Below are positions 8,661 through 17,593 of a stretch of 64,000 nucleotides of DNA, in pieces. The notes under the pieces are model-generated. The model worked only from the letters and a program-made list of their open reading frames with translations, was not told the origin of the DNA and did no database searches. Each line of letters opens with the position of its first letter. Within the stretch, counting starts at the first letter, position 1. Both the position numbers and the translations under genes were made by a program. Source of the stretch: Pseudooceanicola sp. (lineage in GTDB: Bacteria > Pseudomonadota > Alphaproteobacteria > Rhodobacterales > Rhodobacteraceae); the NCBI RefSeq assembly GCF_029213205.1, contig NZ_JARGNH010000001.1:409102-473101 (forward strand). The letters run 5' to 3'.

Positions 8661-9692
8661 ATGTCGATCCTCAATATCTTCAGTCAGGACGCCTTCAGCG
8701 TCATGCGCCTCACGGACGCGCTTCGTGAGATCAAATACACCCCATCCCGCATCGGCCAGATGGGTCTGTTCCAGACCACCAGCATCGACACACTCGATAT
8801 CGCCATCGAGAAGGACAAAGAGCAAAACCGCATGCTGGTCTCCGCCAGCCCCCGTGGTGGGCCTGGCCAGACCTTCGATAAATCAAAGCGCGCGGTACGC
8901 ATGCTCAAGGTGCCGCATTTCCAAGTGGACGATGCCATCTACGCCGACGAGGTGCAGCAGGTCCGCGCCTTCGGCCAGGAGGTGGCCGTTGAGCGGCTAC
9001 AGCAGAAGATCGCGGACCGTGCGGCGGAGGCAAGCCAGTTCTTCGCACTGACCGAGGAATACCACCGGCTGAACATCCTCAAGACCGGCCAGCTGCTCGA
9101 TGCCGATGGCTCGGTATTGTTCGACTATTTCACCGAGTTTGGCGAAAGCCAGCAGGCTGTGGTCGATTTTGACCTCGACAATGCCAGCGCCGCAGACGGC
9201 GCGCTCCGTAAGAAATGCGCCGGCGTCATCCGTCAAATGGCAGGCATTCTGGACGGGCTGCCTTACACAGGCATCATGGCGCTTTGTGGGGACGCCTTCT
9301 TTGACGATTTGATCGCCCACCAAGAGGTCCGCGAGACCTACAAGGGCTATGCCGACGCCGCCTCGCTCAGGAACGCCTATATCAACTCGGGCAGCTCCGG
9401 GATCTACGGGGCCTTCGAGTTCGGTGGCATCAGCTGGATGAACTACCGCGGCGGTCAGAATGTCGGCATCGACACCGATAAGTGCCACCTCGTGCCCTCG
9501 GGCGTGCCGGGGCTCTTCCGCACTGTCTATGCGCCGGCGGACTACATCGAGACGGTGAACACGCCCGGCCAGCGGCTCTATGGCAAGCAGTGGGAAATGC
9601 AGAACGGCAAGGGTGTGAACCTCGAGTTCCAGATGAACGCGCTGCATTACTGCACGCGCCCGCGGGTGCTCATCCCGGGCAAGCGGACGTGA
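8661..9692 (+). CDS. major capsid protein (lambda gpE-like)
   Basis: A 343-residue HK97-fold capsid protein. Features of the lambda E family include MSILNIFSQDAFSVMRLTDA at the N-terminus, TTSIDTLDIAIEKD and GGPG in the first quarter, a helical E-loop region, and a C-terminus with GKQWEMQNGKGVNLEFQMN ahead of RPRVLI. The ATG at 8661 follows AAGGACC and gives the normal family length. It is followed not by an FI/FII gene but by a toxin-antitoxin pair with its own promoter. Confidence 0.92.
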   Translation: MSILNIFSQDAFSVMRLTDALREIKYTPSRIGQMGLFQTTSIDTLDIAIEKDKEQNRMLVSASPRGGPGQTFDKSKRAVRMLKVPHFQVDDAIYADEVQQVRAFGQEVAVERLQQKIADRAAEASQFFALTEEYHRLNILKTGQLLDADGSVLFDYFTEFGESQQAVVDFDLDNASAADGALRKKCAGVIRQMAGILDGLPYTGIMALCGDAFFDDLIAHQEVRETYKGYADAASLRNAYINSGSSGIYGAFEFGGISWMNYRGGQNVGIDTDKCHLVPSGVPGLFRTVYAPADYIETVNTPGQRLYGKQWEMQNGKGVNLEFQMNALHYCTRPRVLIPGKRT

Positions 9693-9714
9693 TGGTTCCA
9701 GATTTTGCAGGACG

Positions 9715-9749
9715 TTGACGCTGGCTGATCTGTGTATTATATTCCACAG
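9715..9749 (+). promoter_or_regulatory. promoter and inverted-repeat operator for the HigB-like pair
   Basis: A sigma-70-like promoter is visible: TTGACG at 9715-9720, a 17-base spacer and TATATT at 9738-9743. An inverted repeat CTGTG-N10-CACAG (9730-9749) spans the -10 box, the layout of an autoregulated toxin-antitoxin operator. The predicted transcription start falls at about 9750, on the toxin ATG, so the message may be leaderless. Confidence 0.55.
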
Positions 9750-10052
9750 ATGTTCGAGGTTAGGCAGACAAAAGTGTTCATCAGTTGGGTTACGGGGCTG
9801 AAAGATCAGCGCGCCGTAGCCCGGGTTGATGTTCGGCTTCGTCGTTTAGCACTGGGCAATATGGGAGATGTCAAATCTCTCGGCGACGGCGTGAGCGAAA
9901 TCCGGATCGATTACGGACCAGGATATCGCTTGTATTTCACCAAGCAAGGGGACCGGATCGTCGTCCTCCTCTGCGGTGGAGACAAAAAGCGTCAGAGCGC
10001 AGATATCGAACGTGCCAAGAAGATGGCAAAGGAGCTGAGCGATGGCAATTGA
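9750..10052 (+). CDS. HigB/RelE-superfamily toxin (addiction module killer)
   Basis: A 100-residue putative ribosome-dependent mRNA interferase. It has the addiction-module killer pattern: WVTGLKDQRAVARVDVRLRR, GDVKSLGDGVSEIRIDYGPGYRLYF, and VVLLCGGDKKRQ...DIERAKKMA. The start at 9750 coincides with the predicted transcription start; a GTG at 9732 would add six residues but overlaps the -10 box. It precedes its antitoxin and overlaps it by 11 bases. The pair is inserted in a phage structural operon and may act as a maintenance or anti-superinfection module, which is inference. Confidence 0.85.
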   Translation: MFEVRQTKVFISWVTGLKDQRAVARVDVRLRRLALGNMGDVKSLGDGVSEIRIDYGPGYRLYFTKQGDRIVVLLCGGDKKRQSADIERAKKMAKELSDGN

Positions 10053-10338
10053 GACAACTGTATGGGATCCGGTCGATCGTCTCGAGACACTAGAGGCGCA
10101 AGAGGCTTATCTCGAGGCCGCTTTTGAGGATGGTGATCCCGACTTGATCGTGGCTGCGATTGGCGACATCGCCCGGGCGCGAGGCATGACTGAAATCGCG
10201 AGCAAAGCGAACGTCAGCCGTGAAGTCATGTACAAGTCTTTCCGCTCAGGTGGCAACCCAACCCTGAGCACCTTGTCCCAAGTTGCAGAGGCTTTGGGGT
10301 ACAAATTGAATTTGCAGCGACAGATGCCAGCCAACTGA
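10042..10338 (+). CDS. antitoxin of the HigB-like pair (XRE/Cro-type)
   Basis: A 98-residue addiction-module antidote protein. A toxin-binding N-terminal helix (VDRLETLEAQEAYLEAAFED) is followed by an HTH at about residues 45-90 with GMTEIASKANVSREVMYKSF and a C-terminal VAEALGYKLNLQ. It matches the family whose toxin gene lies upstream of the antitoxin. The start overlaps the toxin gene. It should neutralise the toxin and repress the promoter at 9715-9749. Confidence 0.85.
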   Translation: MAIETTVWDPVDRLETLEAQEAYLEAAFEDGDPDLIVAAIGDIARARGMTEIASKANVSREVMYKSFRSGGNPTLSTLSQVAEALGYKLNLQRQMPAN

Positions 10339-10393
10339 TCCAGTCCATTCAAGGATCTCGGCCGAAGGCATTAGCCTTGGTAAGGATCTCCGG

Positions 10394-10810
10394 ATGAGCT
10401 GGTCGTTCTATGAATTGGATGCCGCATTGTCAGATGCGGCATCTTCTGTTTTCGCCGAACCGGCCCTTCTGCGCCCTCGTGTGTCCACACAATACGCAGA
10501 ACGCAGCGCCGACTCTGATCGCGCAGCGACAGTGACCTATGGCATCTTCTCGGCAGGCCCCGCGAAAGACGACCTGGGTGGCCAGGCACGGGGCGGGCAA
10601 ATGTCGGGCACGACCAAGCTTTCGACTGCCGCTACCGAGTTCTGGATCGCCAAACCGCAGATCGATCAGCTGCCCTGGCTGCCGATCACCGGCGATGTCG
10701 TCATTCTGACGGCCCGCAATAGCCAGCCGATCTATGCAATCTCTCGGGTTGCGACCTCGGATCTGGGCGATTTGACCCTGATGCTTGTTCGAGAGGATGA
10801 AACTTCATGA
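10394..10810 (+). CDS. probable head-tail connector protein
   Basis: A 138-residue protein of unknown family between capsid and baseplate genes. The C-terminal half is beta-rich (PQIDQLPWLPITGDVVILTARN and VATSDLGDLTLMLVRED), resembling FII-type head-tail joiners that bring a beta barrel to the connector. The position and the 4-base overlap with the next gene support a connector or neck role. The assignment rests on synteny, not on a recognised signature. Confidence 0.45.
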   Translation: MSWSFYELDAALSDAASSVFAEPALLRPRVSTQYAERSADSDRAATVTYGIFSAGPAKDDLGGQARGGQMSGTTKLSTAATEFWIAKPQIDQLPWLPITGDVVILTARNSQPIYAISRVATSDLGDLTLMLVREDETS

Positions 10811-11619
10811 GCCTGACGCGACTTGTCATGCGATTGGCCGCGGCTCGCGCGTTGCGCGGCCGCACCCTTGCTGGCGCCCGGGTGTTCGACAGCGCGGTGG
10901 ATCCAATCGATCAGACCATCGCCGAAAACCGTCAGCCGCTTCTGGTGCTGACGACGGATGAACATGAGACTGACATCACCGGCCGCGATCTCGCAGGCGA
11001 CCATCAGCGCTGCGATCTGGTCATCGAACTTGCGATCGCCGCGCGTGTCGAGGTGCCGGCCCGTGACGGTCAAGGCGGGCAAATTACCATTGCCATTCCG
11101 CATACGGATGAAGGGCTGGAACTGACGCTCGACATAATGGAGCATCAGGTTGTCACCGCGCTCACCCGCGATAACAGTGCCTGGTCGCGCGCCTGGATGA
11201 AACTGGTTCCCCGCGTGACCCGGCGGCTTTCACGACGAGGGGCCTCGTCAGAAAACGGCGTACGTTTCGCGGCCCGACAACTGGTTTTGACCTGCGATTT
11301 GGTCGACACGCCCGCGATAGGGGCAGCCATCCCGCCAGGCACCGCCTGGGGCGAGGTCCTCGCGCTGATGGAATCTGACCAGAATTTGGCGCCGATTGCG
11401 GCCATGCTACGCGAGCAGATCGAGGGTGAAACTGTCCCCGATTGGGCGCGCACGGCGCAGATGCTGGGTGTGCCGCTAGAGGTCATGGATCAACTGGGTG
11501 TTTTGCCCACGCTCGATGCCCAAGGTGATCCCGTGACTATGGATGCGGTCATCTTCGATGAAGAAGGCGAGCGCATCACGGTGATAGATTCGCCGATGGC
11601 CGCGGCAGAGGAGTCATGA
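10807..11619 (+). CDS. phage structural protein, possible tail completion protein
   Basis: A 270-residue protein that I do not recognise by family. The N-terminal half has alternating strands (PLLVLTTDEHETDI, RCDLVIELAIAARVEV) like tail-terminator folds, and the C-terminal half is helical with acidic stretches and VPDWARTAQMLGVP. Overlap with the preceding gene and the 1-base gap to gpV place it at the head-tail junction. A tail-completion or neck role is inferred from position only. Confidence 0.45.
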   Translation: MSLTRLVMRLAAARALRGRTLAGARVFDSAVDPIDQTIAENRQPLLVLTTDEHETDITGRDLAGDHQRCDLVIELAIAARVEVPARDGQGGQITIAIPHTDEGLELTLDIMEHQVVTALTRDNSAWSRAWMKLVPRVTRRLSRRGASSENGVRFAARQLVLTCDLVDTPAIGAAIPPGTAWGEVLALMESDQNLAPIAAMLREQIEGETVPDWARTAQMLGVPLEVMDQLGVLPTLDAQGDPVTMDAVIFDEEGERITVIDSPMAAAEES

Positions 11620-11620
11620 C

Positions 11621-12160
11621 ATGGCGATCCGCGAATTGGTGGAATTGGCCGCGCGCATCTCGGAACTGGAGCGCCGCTTCTCGGGTATGATGCGGCACGG
11701 CACCGTGGCTGAAGTCGACACTAGCACCCAACGGATCCGGCTCGACTTTGGCCCTGCACATGGGACTTCGGGGCGGTTTCTCTCTCCGTGGATCCCGTAT
11801 GCGCAGTTCTCTGGCGCCTTGCGGGTTCACACACCACCCAGCGTTGGCCAGCAGTTCACCGCGATGTCGCCGAACGGGGATTTCCAGCAGGCGGTCGCCG
11901 TGCCGCTGACCCATTCGAATGCCAACCCATCGCCTTCGACGGCGGCGGACCAGAATGTGGTGCGTTTTGGCGATGTCACGCTGACCTTGGCCGAAGATAG
12001 TCTCGAGGTCGCCGTCGGGGGCGTTCGTTTCAAGGTTGACGGCGCCAACGTTGAAATCACCGGCGGCCAAGTCCGTCATAACGGTAAGAATATAGGCGAC
12101 AGCCACATCCACAGCGGCGTGCGCTCCGGCCCTTCGAGCACCGGCACGCCTGCGAACTGA
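11621..12160 (+). CDS. baseplate spike protein (P2 gpV-like)
   Basis: A 179-residue baseplate assembly protein V, the trimeric spike that punctures the outer membrane. An OB-fold region (GTVAEVDTSTQRIRLDFG) is followed by a repetitive beta-helix stretch and a C-terminal DSHIHSG, the His-x-His motif that binds an iron ion at the spike tip in P2-like phages, then a Gly/Ser/Pro tail. It is first of the tail module, in P2 order before W and J. Confidence 0.88.
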   Translation: MAIRELVELAARISELERRFSGMMRHGTVAEVDTSTQRIRLDFGPAHGTSGRFLSPWIPYAQFSGALRVHTPPSVGQQFTAMSPNGDFQQAVAVPLTHSNANPSPSTAADQNVVRFGDVTLTLAEDSLEVAVGGVRFKVDGANVEITGGQVRHNGKNIGDSHIHSGVRSGPSSTGTPAN

Positions 12161-12173
12161 CAAGGACGACTCC

Positions 12174-12386
12174 ATGCCACGCTACGCTATCACCGAAACC
12201 GCCGGCCGCTTTGTCGCGGGCCAAACCAACACGGGCGTCGGTACGATCCTCACCCTCACCGAAAAACAGGCCGAACACGAGGTTCGCCTCGGCTCGCTGC
12301 GGGCGCTGGATGTCAAACCAGCCGCCAAACAGACCAAGCCTGCAAAGCCTGTGTCGAAATCTGACACCCCCGAGGCCACGATGTAA
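12174..12386 (+). CDS. small hypothetical phage protein
   Basis: A 70-residue protein starting MPRYAITETAGRFVAGQTN after AAGGACGACTCC. A small beta-rich N-terminus and a helix (EKQAEHEVRLGSLRAL) are followed by a Lys/Pro/Ala tail. Proteins of this shape lie between V and W genes in some alphaproteobacterial phages; the same fold type may recur in the small gene at 17594. Function unknown; probably a virion or assembly factor. Confidence 0.55.
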   Translation: MPRYAITETAGRFVAGQTNTGVGTILTLTEKQAEHEVRLGSLRALDVKPAAKQTKPAKPVSKSDTPEATM

Positions 12387-12395
12387 CACTGGACC

Positions 12396-12821
12396 ATGGT
12401 AAGCCGTTCCCCCAATCCGTCAGTCGGGCTGAATGCCGCGACGGGCCGCATCCTTGAGGGCTGGCCGCATGTGGTGCAAAGCCTGCAGGATATCTTCACC
12501 ACACGGTTTGGCAGCCGGGTGATGCGCGAATGGTATGGATCCTTCGTGCCGCATCTGATGGGGCGCACGATCAGTCCAAACGAGGTGACGCCCTTTTTCG
12601 CGGCGGTGACCTCGGCCATTGAGCAGTTCGAGCCGCGCTACCGGGTGACGCGCATTCAGGTCGTCGAGGTCACACGCGCGGGCACCTTGCACGTCTTTCT
12701 CGACGGCGAATATCGGCCCCGGGCTATGTTTGGCGATTATACCGTAGAGGGCGCGCGGCGCATCGATGCCTACGCCAATCCCAATGGCGTCCTGATTGAG
12801 ACCCGTGAGGCCTCGGCATGA
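12396..12821 (+). CDS. baseplate wedge protein (P2 gpW / T4 gp25-like)
   Basis: A 141-residue GPW/gp25 family protein that initiates sheath polymerisation from the baseplate. The family pattern is clear: VQSLQDIFTTRFGSRVMREWYGS, FFAAVTSAIEQFEPRYRVTRIQV and a C-terminal beta hairpin. It overlaps gpJ by 4 bases (ATGA). No strong ribosome-binding site is seen before the ATG at 12396. Confidence 0.88.
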   Translation: MVSRSPNPSVGLNAATGRILEGWPHVVQSLQDIFTTRFGSRVMREWYGSFVPHLMGRTISPNEVTPFFAAVTSAIEQFEPRYRVTRIQVVEVTRAGTLHVFLDGEYRPRAMFGDYTVEGARRIDAYANPNGVLIETREASA

Positions 12822-13705
12822 GCCGTTTCACTGCCATCAATCTGGCCGGTCTGCCGCCGCCGGATGTGATCGAGACGTTGGACTACGAAACCATCGTCAG
12901 AGACATGCGCGATGATCTCGTCGCGCGGTTTCCCGACATTGCCGGCGTCATTGATCTCGAAAGCGAACCCGCGCGCAAGCTGATCGAGGCCTTTGCCTAT
13001 CGGGAACTGCTCCTGCGCGCGCGGATCAATGATGCCGCCCGCTCGGTTATGCTGGCGTCATCCTACGGCAGCAACCTCGACCATCTGGCAGCCCTCTTTG
13101 CCACGGCCCGAATGCAGATTGAGGACGATACCGGCGCGCTGGTTGCTGAAGACGATGCGCGCCTGCGGCGCCGGGTGCAACTCGCGCCTGATGCCTTTTC
13201 GGTCGCAGGGCCAGAGGGGGCATATGTCTATCACGCCCTTATTGCCGCCCCATGGGCGCGAGATGCCACCGCGATCATGACGACGCCGGGCCGGGTCCGC
13301 GTCACGATGTTGCGCGCAGGCGATGACCCTGTACCAAGCTTCGAAGAACGCGAAACCGTCCGGCTGGCGCTCATCGACAATGACGTCCGGCCGCTCACGG
13401 ACATGGTTGAGGTGCTGGGACCTGCCGTACATCCGGTCACCATCAACGCGACGCTGACGCTTTATCCCGGTCCAGACGGCAACCTGGTGCGCGATCGTGC
13501 GGTCACCGCACTGACCTCGTGGGTGGAAACGAACCGGATGCTGGGCATGAATCTGCGCCGCTCGGCGATCTTCTCAAAACTGCAGCAGGAAGGCGTGCAT
13601 TCTGTGGATTTGATTTCACCTGCCGCGGACCTCGTTCTGGGGCCGACCGAGGTCTACGCCGTCGAGGCCATCAACATAACGGTCGCGGATCTGCGCGACG
13701 CGTAG
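12818..13705 (+). CDS. baseplate protein J (P2 gpJ / gp47-like)
   Basis: A 295-residue baseplate wedge protein. It has the gpJ landmarks: LPPPDVIETLDYETIVRDM, DLESEPARKLIEAFAYRELL, a middle segment beginning GPEGAYVYHALIAAPW and ALTSWVETNRMLG near the C-terminus. It follows gpW with an ATGA overlap. The next tail gene, gpI, is separated by about 300 bases that hold a minus-strand AbrB-like gene. Confidence 0.9.
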   Translation: MSRFTAINLAGLPPPDVIETLDYETIVRDMRDDLVARFPDIAGVIDLESEPARKLIEAFAYRELLLRARINDAARSVMLASSYGSNLDHLAALFATARMQIEDDTGALVAEDDARLRRRVQLAPDAFSVAGPEGAYVYHALIAAPWARDATAIMTTPGRVRVTMLRAGDDPVPSFEERETVRLALIDNDVRPLTDMVEVLGPAVHPVTINATLTLYPGPDGNLVRDRAVTALTSWVETNRMLGMNLRRSAIFSKLQQEGVHSVDLISPAADLVLGPTEVYAVEAINITVADLRDA

Positions 13706-13706
13706 A

Positions 13707-13913
13707 TCACCTTTCACGGAAATCGCGGGCTGATGCGCCTGTCGCTATTCCTTTCAGCTCGTCTAGGCTTGAGACGGGAAGAATAAGCACACCACCCGGC
13801 TTGGGCAGGAAAATAAAATCTTGGCCAGGAACCCATCCCAGTCGCGCACATAGATCGCGTGGCAGCGTGATTTTAAAGTCCGGTGACAGCGTTGTTGAAG
13901 TCGTCATGGCCAA
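13707..13913 (-). CDS. AbrB/MazE-type DNA-binding protein (orphan antitoxin-like)
   Basis: A 68-residue swapped-hairpin AbrB-type protein: TTLSPDFKITLPRDLCARLGWVPGQDFIFLPKPGGVLI is split across the classic strand-loop-strand pattern (cited here in short: FKITLPRDL and PGQDF). A C-terminal tail (LDELKGIATG) resembles the toxin-binding arm of MazE/VapB antitoxins. It is alone, with no toxin gene adjacent, and runs against the baseplate operon between J and I, ending 2 bases after the J stop. The ATG at 13913 or 13907 could be used. An addiction-module leftover or a phage regulator are both possible. Confidence 0.7.
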   Translation of the reverse strand: MAMTTSTTLSPDFKITLPRDLCARLGWVPGQDFIFLPKPGGVLILPVSSLDELKGIATGASARDFRER

Positions 13914-14001
13914 GCCCCCTTGTCATTGAGTTTAGCTCTGCAGGACACCAACAGAAAAGCAGAGAAAGCCGACCCAAATCGAAATAACTGAAGGCGGCAC
14001 A

Positions 14002-15261
14002 ATGGCACAAGAAACCCTGCTGCCCGACAACCGGACTTCCTTCGAGGAGGCCGCTGACCTCACCGGGGCGTGCATCGCTGACCTGCCGATCGGCCTGCGC
14101 AAGCTCGTCCAGCCAGCGGTGGTGCCAGCACCCCATCTGCCCTGGCTCGCCTGGGGCCTGTCGGTCGATCTCTGGGACAAGGATTGGCCGGAGGAGAAAA
14201 AACGCGCGCGGACGGCCCGATCGCTGCCGTTTCATGCGATCAAGGGCACACAAACCGCCATAGCTGAGGCCCTTGCCGTCATGGGGGCGGAAGCGAGGCG
14301 CTTCATCGTGCCGCCGGCGAAAACCTATCTGTCAAAGGCACTGACAGAGACGGAACGCGCAGCCTATCTCGACCGCTTCGCGCAGTTGAGGGTCTATCCC
14401 TTCATCGCACGGGGTGTTTCCGGCCGGAACACCCGGTTTCTGTCGACGCCGGAGGGGCCTGGCACGGCGTTCGCGGGGCCAAACAACCCGGTCTCGATTG
14501 CTGAGACCAAATATATCCGAACGGCCAAACTCTATGACCGTGGCGCAGAAACCGATCTGATGGTTCGCACGATGACCCCAGAACGCGTTGGGGACTTCAA
14601 CGCGATTGAGTACGACGAGGTGGTGGTGGCGCCCAAGCCCACTGCGGCCATTCATCTCGGCGATAGGCCGAAAGCGCAGGCATTTCTGATCGACGACATG
14701 GGAGTGCGCCAGCGGATCGTCCGTATCCCGCGCGACGAGACTTACAGCTATCGGCTGGGGCGGGAGCAATACACAACCGTCCTGCCCAAAGGCGATCTCA
14801 TCGATGTTCGCCCGCAGCAGGTCGCCGAGACGCATGCGGCACAAGCGACGTCCTTGTTCCCGGGGGCCGCGGGGCAGCGAGTCTCTGGCGCCTGCCTGCC
14901 TGAAACAATTGCCTGGCGGCATCTCTATGACCGCTGGCACATCCATGATCCGGGCCGCGTGCTCGATGAGCGCAAGCGGTCAACCCATCTGGGCTACACC
15001 CGCCTTGGAATGCCGCCCTATACGGCCGAAGTGCTGACCCGCATCAAGGGGAAGCGCCATCCGCGGACCGCGGGCCGGTTCGTCAATGGCTATGTCGTGG
15101 CCGCCAGCACCAAGCCCGTCGCCGATGCGCGTGCGGCGGTGATGGTTGCCAAATCACTCCGGGACAAGGTCCTGATCAACACAAAGACCTGGCGCGTGCC
15201 GCGACCGGGCGACCGCCGCGCTGTGGGGGATATCACGCTCGGCGCATTGACAGAGGTTTGA
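14002..15261 (+). CDS. tail protein I (P2 gpI-like N-terminus)
   Basis: A 419-residue protein whose first 190 residues match gpI, a baseplate component that joins wedge and fibre: RKLVQPAVVPAPHLPWLAWG, SVDLWDKDWPEEKKRAR and HAIKGTQTAIAEAL. The C-terminal 220 residues are an extension absent from the roughly 180-residue P2 gpI, with beta-rich repeats and basic residues, possibly a fibre attachment domain. It is followed after 3 bases by the 768-residue protein. Confidence 0.82.
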   Translation: MAQETLLPDNRTSFEEAADLTGACIADLPIGLRKLVQPAVVPAPHLPWLAWGLSVDLWDKDWPEEKKRARTARSLPFHAIKGTQTAIAEALAVMGAEARRFIVPPAKTYLSKALTETERAAYLDRFAQLRVYPFIARGVSGRNTRFLSTPEGPGTAFAGPNNPVSIAETKYIRTAKLYDRGAETDLMVRTMTPERVGDFNAIEYDEVVVAPKPTAAIHLGDRPKAQAFLIDDMGVRQRIVRIPRDETYSYRLGREQYTTVLPKGDLIDVRPQQVAETHAAQATSLFPGAAGQRVSGACLPETIAWRHLYDRWHIHDPGRVLDERKRSTHLGYTRLGMPPYTAEVLTRIKGKRHPRTAGRFVNGYVVAASTKPVADARAAVMVAKSLRDKVLINTKTWRVPRPGDRRAVGDITLGALTEV

Positions 15262-15264
15262 GGC

Positions 15265-17571
15265 ATGGAACGCACCGTCATCTACCGCGATCGGCAGGAA
15301 CTGCAATCCGCCGATCTCAACAATATGCAGGATTTTGGCCGCGCCTCGATGGACCATATCGTTCGCGATGCACTTGAGGCCGGCAAAGCCTATTCCGGCT
15401 TCTCGGCCACGAAAACCGCGGCCACGGAACTCACGCTGTCGGCAGGCCGGCTTTATGCTGGCGGGGCCGTTTATGCGCGCGGTGAGGACATCATCGTTGA
15501 TCTCTTCAACGTGCTGCCCTTGGTGACCCGGAAACGCGTGGCAATTGTGAGCTTCGGCCAGGAGGTCGAGACGGACGTCCAGCCGCGGGATTTTCTGATC
15601 GACGCGCAGACCGGTACCACCGAGCCGCAATCTGTGGCCATGGAAAGCCTGCGCCGCGCTGAAATATCCACCGTGGCTGGCACCGAGGGTCCGGACCCGA
15701 GCTATCCGGCGACAGATGCCAATGTCACGGTCATCGCGTATGTTCTTTTGGATACGTCCGGCGTGGTGGCCATTGAGCAGTGGCAGGCCACACAGCTGCC
15801 GAACCTGCGCAATGTCGCCAACCGCACGATTGCCCTGGAAAACTGGCGCGGTCAGATCAGCGGTCAAGTGGATACGCTGCGCACGGACCTGTCTGCGCTG
15901 GCTGATCGCCTGGCAGGCTATGCCACCAAAGCCGAGATCGTCGAACTTACGGAACAGCTCGATGAGTTGCGCACAGAGGTCTATGCGCCGGGGGCGTACA
16001 TCTACTACGGCACCAACCACTTCCTGACGGCAGAGGGCTCGAACGTCGATCACCCGGATTTCGATGCGGTGGTCGAGGAAGGCATTCGCTTCCCGCGGGC
16101 GGGCTCGGAAACCTCCGAACTGGCGCTTCTGAACCCCAACAACGTCTATGTCGCCAATGCCAGCGGCTTCGTGCTGCCCAAATATGCTCATGGCGTCCGG
16201 CTTGATTTGACGGGCTACGCTTCTGAAACGCGGCTGGCTCAATATACCTTCGAGACCACAGAAATCCGTCAACTTACGCGCGCCCGCACGCGGCGGCGCT
16301 ATGGCAATTCCATGGTGGTCTGCACCAACAGTCGCTGGTGGCGCCAGGGCACCTATGATCTCGCAGGCAATATTTTCCGCCGGGATGGCGAGACCTGGGA
16401 GGTCACCAATGGTGTGCCGGACCGCATGCCCAATGGTGCGCGGGTGCCCAATGGCAATGTGCATTGGATCCGGGTGCGCCGCTTCTGGATCGATACCTAT
16501 GAGGAGCAATACTGGGACCGGGTCACCACGACGGCCACGATCAATGGCCAGCAGGTGGCACAGACCTTTCTGAACTCACAAGACGGCTGGCTCAGCCAGG
16601 TGGGGCTTTATTTCTCGCGCAAGGCTGCGGCGGGCGATGTGACGGTTCTGGTCACTGAGACCGCCTTCGGTATGCCGGACCTGTCCCGGGTCATTTCTCG
16701 CACGACCCTACCGGTCCTCGATATTCAGGTGGGGGCGATTTCCACGGAAGTTGGCCTGCCGTCGCTGGTGGAAACCAAGCTGCCGATCACGCCAACCTTC
16801 CTGACGGCGGGACGGCGCTACGCCATCGTTCTGGTGACCACCGGCGATCATTACGTGGCCATGACCAATACCGACAACGGGGTGGTGCAAGGCACCTTCT
16901 TCGTCTCGACCGACGGCGCCTTTTTTGCGGGCAATCTTGTCGATGACATGAAGATGCGGCTTTACTTCGCGCGCTTCGAGCGCACGCGGCTTTCGGTCGA
17001 GTTGACGGCTCTGCAGCTGGCGGGCGGCATTCTCGATCTCGACGTGCTGCACCCGGGCGTGACGCCGCCGGCCTGTCGCACCGATATCGAGGTGCAGGTG
17101 AATGGGGCCTGGGTAGCGCTTGATGGTGAGGCGAATGGGCCGGACCTTTCGGGCCTGCCCGCACTTCTGCCGCTCCGATTGACGCTCACGGGCACCACCG
17201 ACCTGATGCCGGGCTTTGGATTGACCGGATCGCAAGCGGTGGCGACGCGCCCGAAAACGGCCTTCACCTGGGTGTCAGACGCCCGCACGCTCGGCTCGCC
17301 CACAACCAGCGTCAAGGTGGTCACCGATCTGCAGCATTTTGAAGAGGCAAACCATGACTGCACCATCACCTTGCTGACCGGGACGGGCTTGACCGGTGCC
17401 GAGGCGGCTGATGTGGTTGAGGATGTGGTCTTGGCCGATGGCACGGTGCGGCGGACATCAATTTTCAATGTGACCTCGGTCAGCACTTACGCGGTCAAGA
17501 TTGTGGGCTCGACGGTCAGCGCGGCACTGCCGTTCCTCGTCAGTGAGCTGATCGAATACGCGCAAAGCTGA
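15265..17571 (+). CDS. large baseplate/fibre protein, DUF4815-like N-terminus
   Basis: A 768-residue protein in the P2 gpH (tail fibre) position. The N-terminus (YRDRQELQSADLNNMQDFGR and AGRLYAGGAVYARGEDI) resembles the start of DUF4815-type phage baseplate proteins. A coiled coil covers about residues 205-250, and the rest is long beta-rich sequence without a named domain. It probably bridges baseplate and fibre or is itself a side fibre. The family assignment is tentative; a structural role is well supported by position. Confidence 0.6.
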   Translation: MERTVIYRDRQELQSADLNNMQDFGRASMDHIVRDALEAGKAYSGFSATKTAATELTLSAGRLYAGGAVYARGEDIIVDLFNVLPLVTRKRVAIVSFGQEVETDVQPRDFLIDAQTGTTEPQSVAMESLRRAEISTVAGTEGPDPSYPATDANVTVIAYVLLDTSGVVAIEQWQATQLPNLRNVANRTIALENWRGQISGQVDTLRTDLSALADRLAGYATKAEIVELTEQLDELRTEVYAPGAYIYYGTNHFLTAEGSNVDHPDFDAVVEEGIRFPRAGSETSELALLNPNNVYVANASGFVLPKYAHGVRLDLTGYASETRLAQYTFETTEIRQLTRARTRRRYGNSMVVCTNSRWWRQGTYDLAGNIFRRDGETWEVTNGVPDRMPNGARVPNGNVHWIRVRRFWIDTYEEQYWDRVTTTATINGQQVAQTFLNSQDGWLSQVGLYFSRKAAAGDVTVLVTETAFGMPDLSRVISRTTLPVLDIQVGAISTEVGLPSLVETKLPITPTFLTAGRRYAIVLVTTGDHYVAMTNTDNGVVQGTFFVSTDGAFFAGNLVDDMKMRLYFARFERTRLSVELTALQLAGGILDLDVLHPGVTPPACRTDIEVQVNGAWVALDGEANGPDLSGLPALLPLRLTLTGTTDLMPGFGLTGSQAVATRPKTAFTWVSDARTLGSPTTSVKVVTDLQHFEEANHDCTITLLTGTGLTGAEAADVVEDVVLADGTVRRTSIFNVTSVSTYAVKIVGSTVSAALPFLVSELIEYAQS

Positions 17572-17593
17572 TCCCATCAAGGAAAATCAACCC

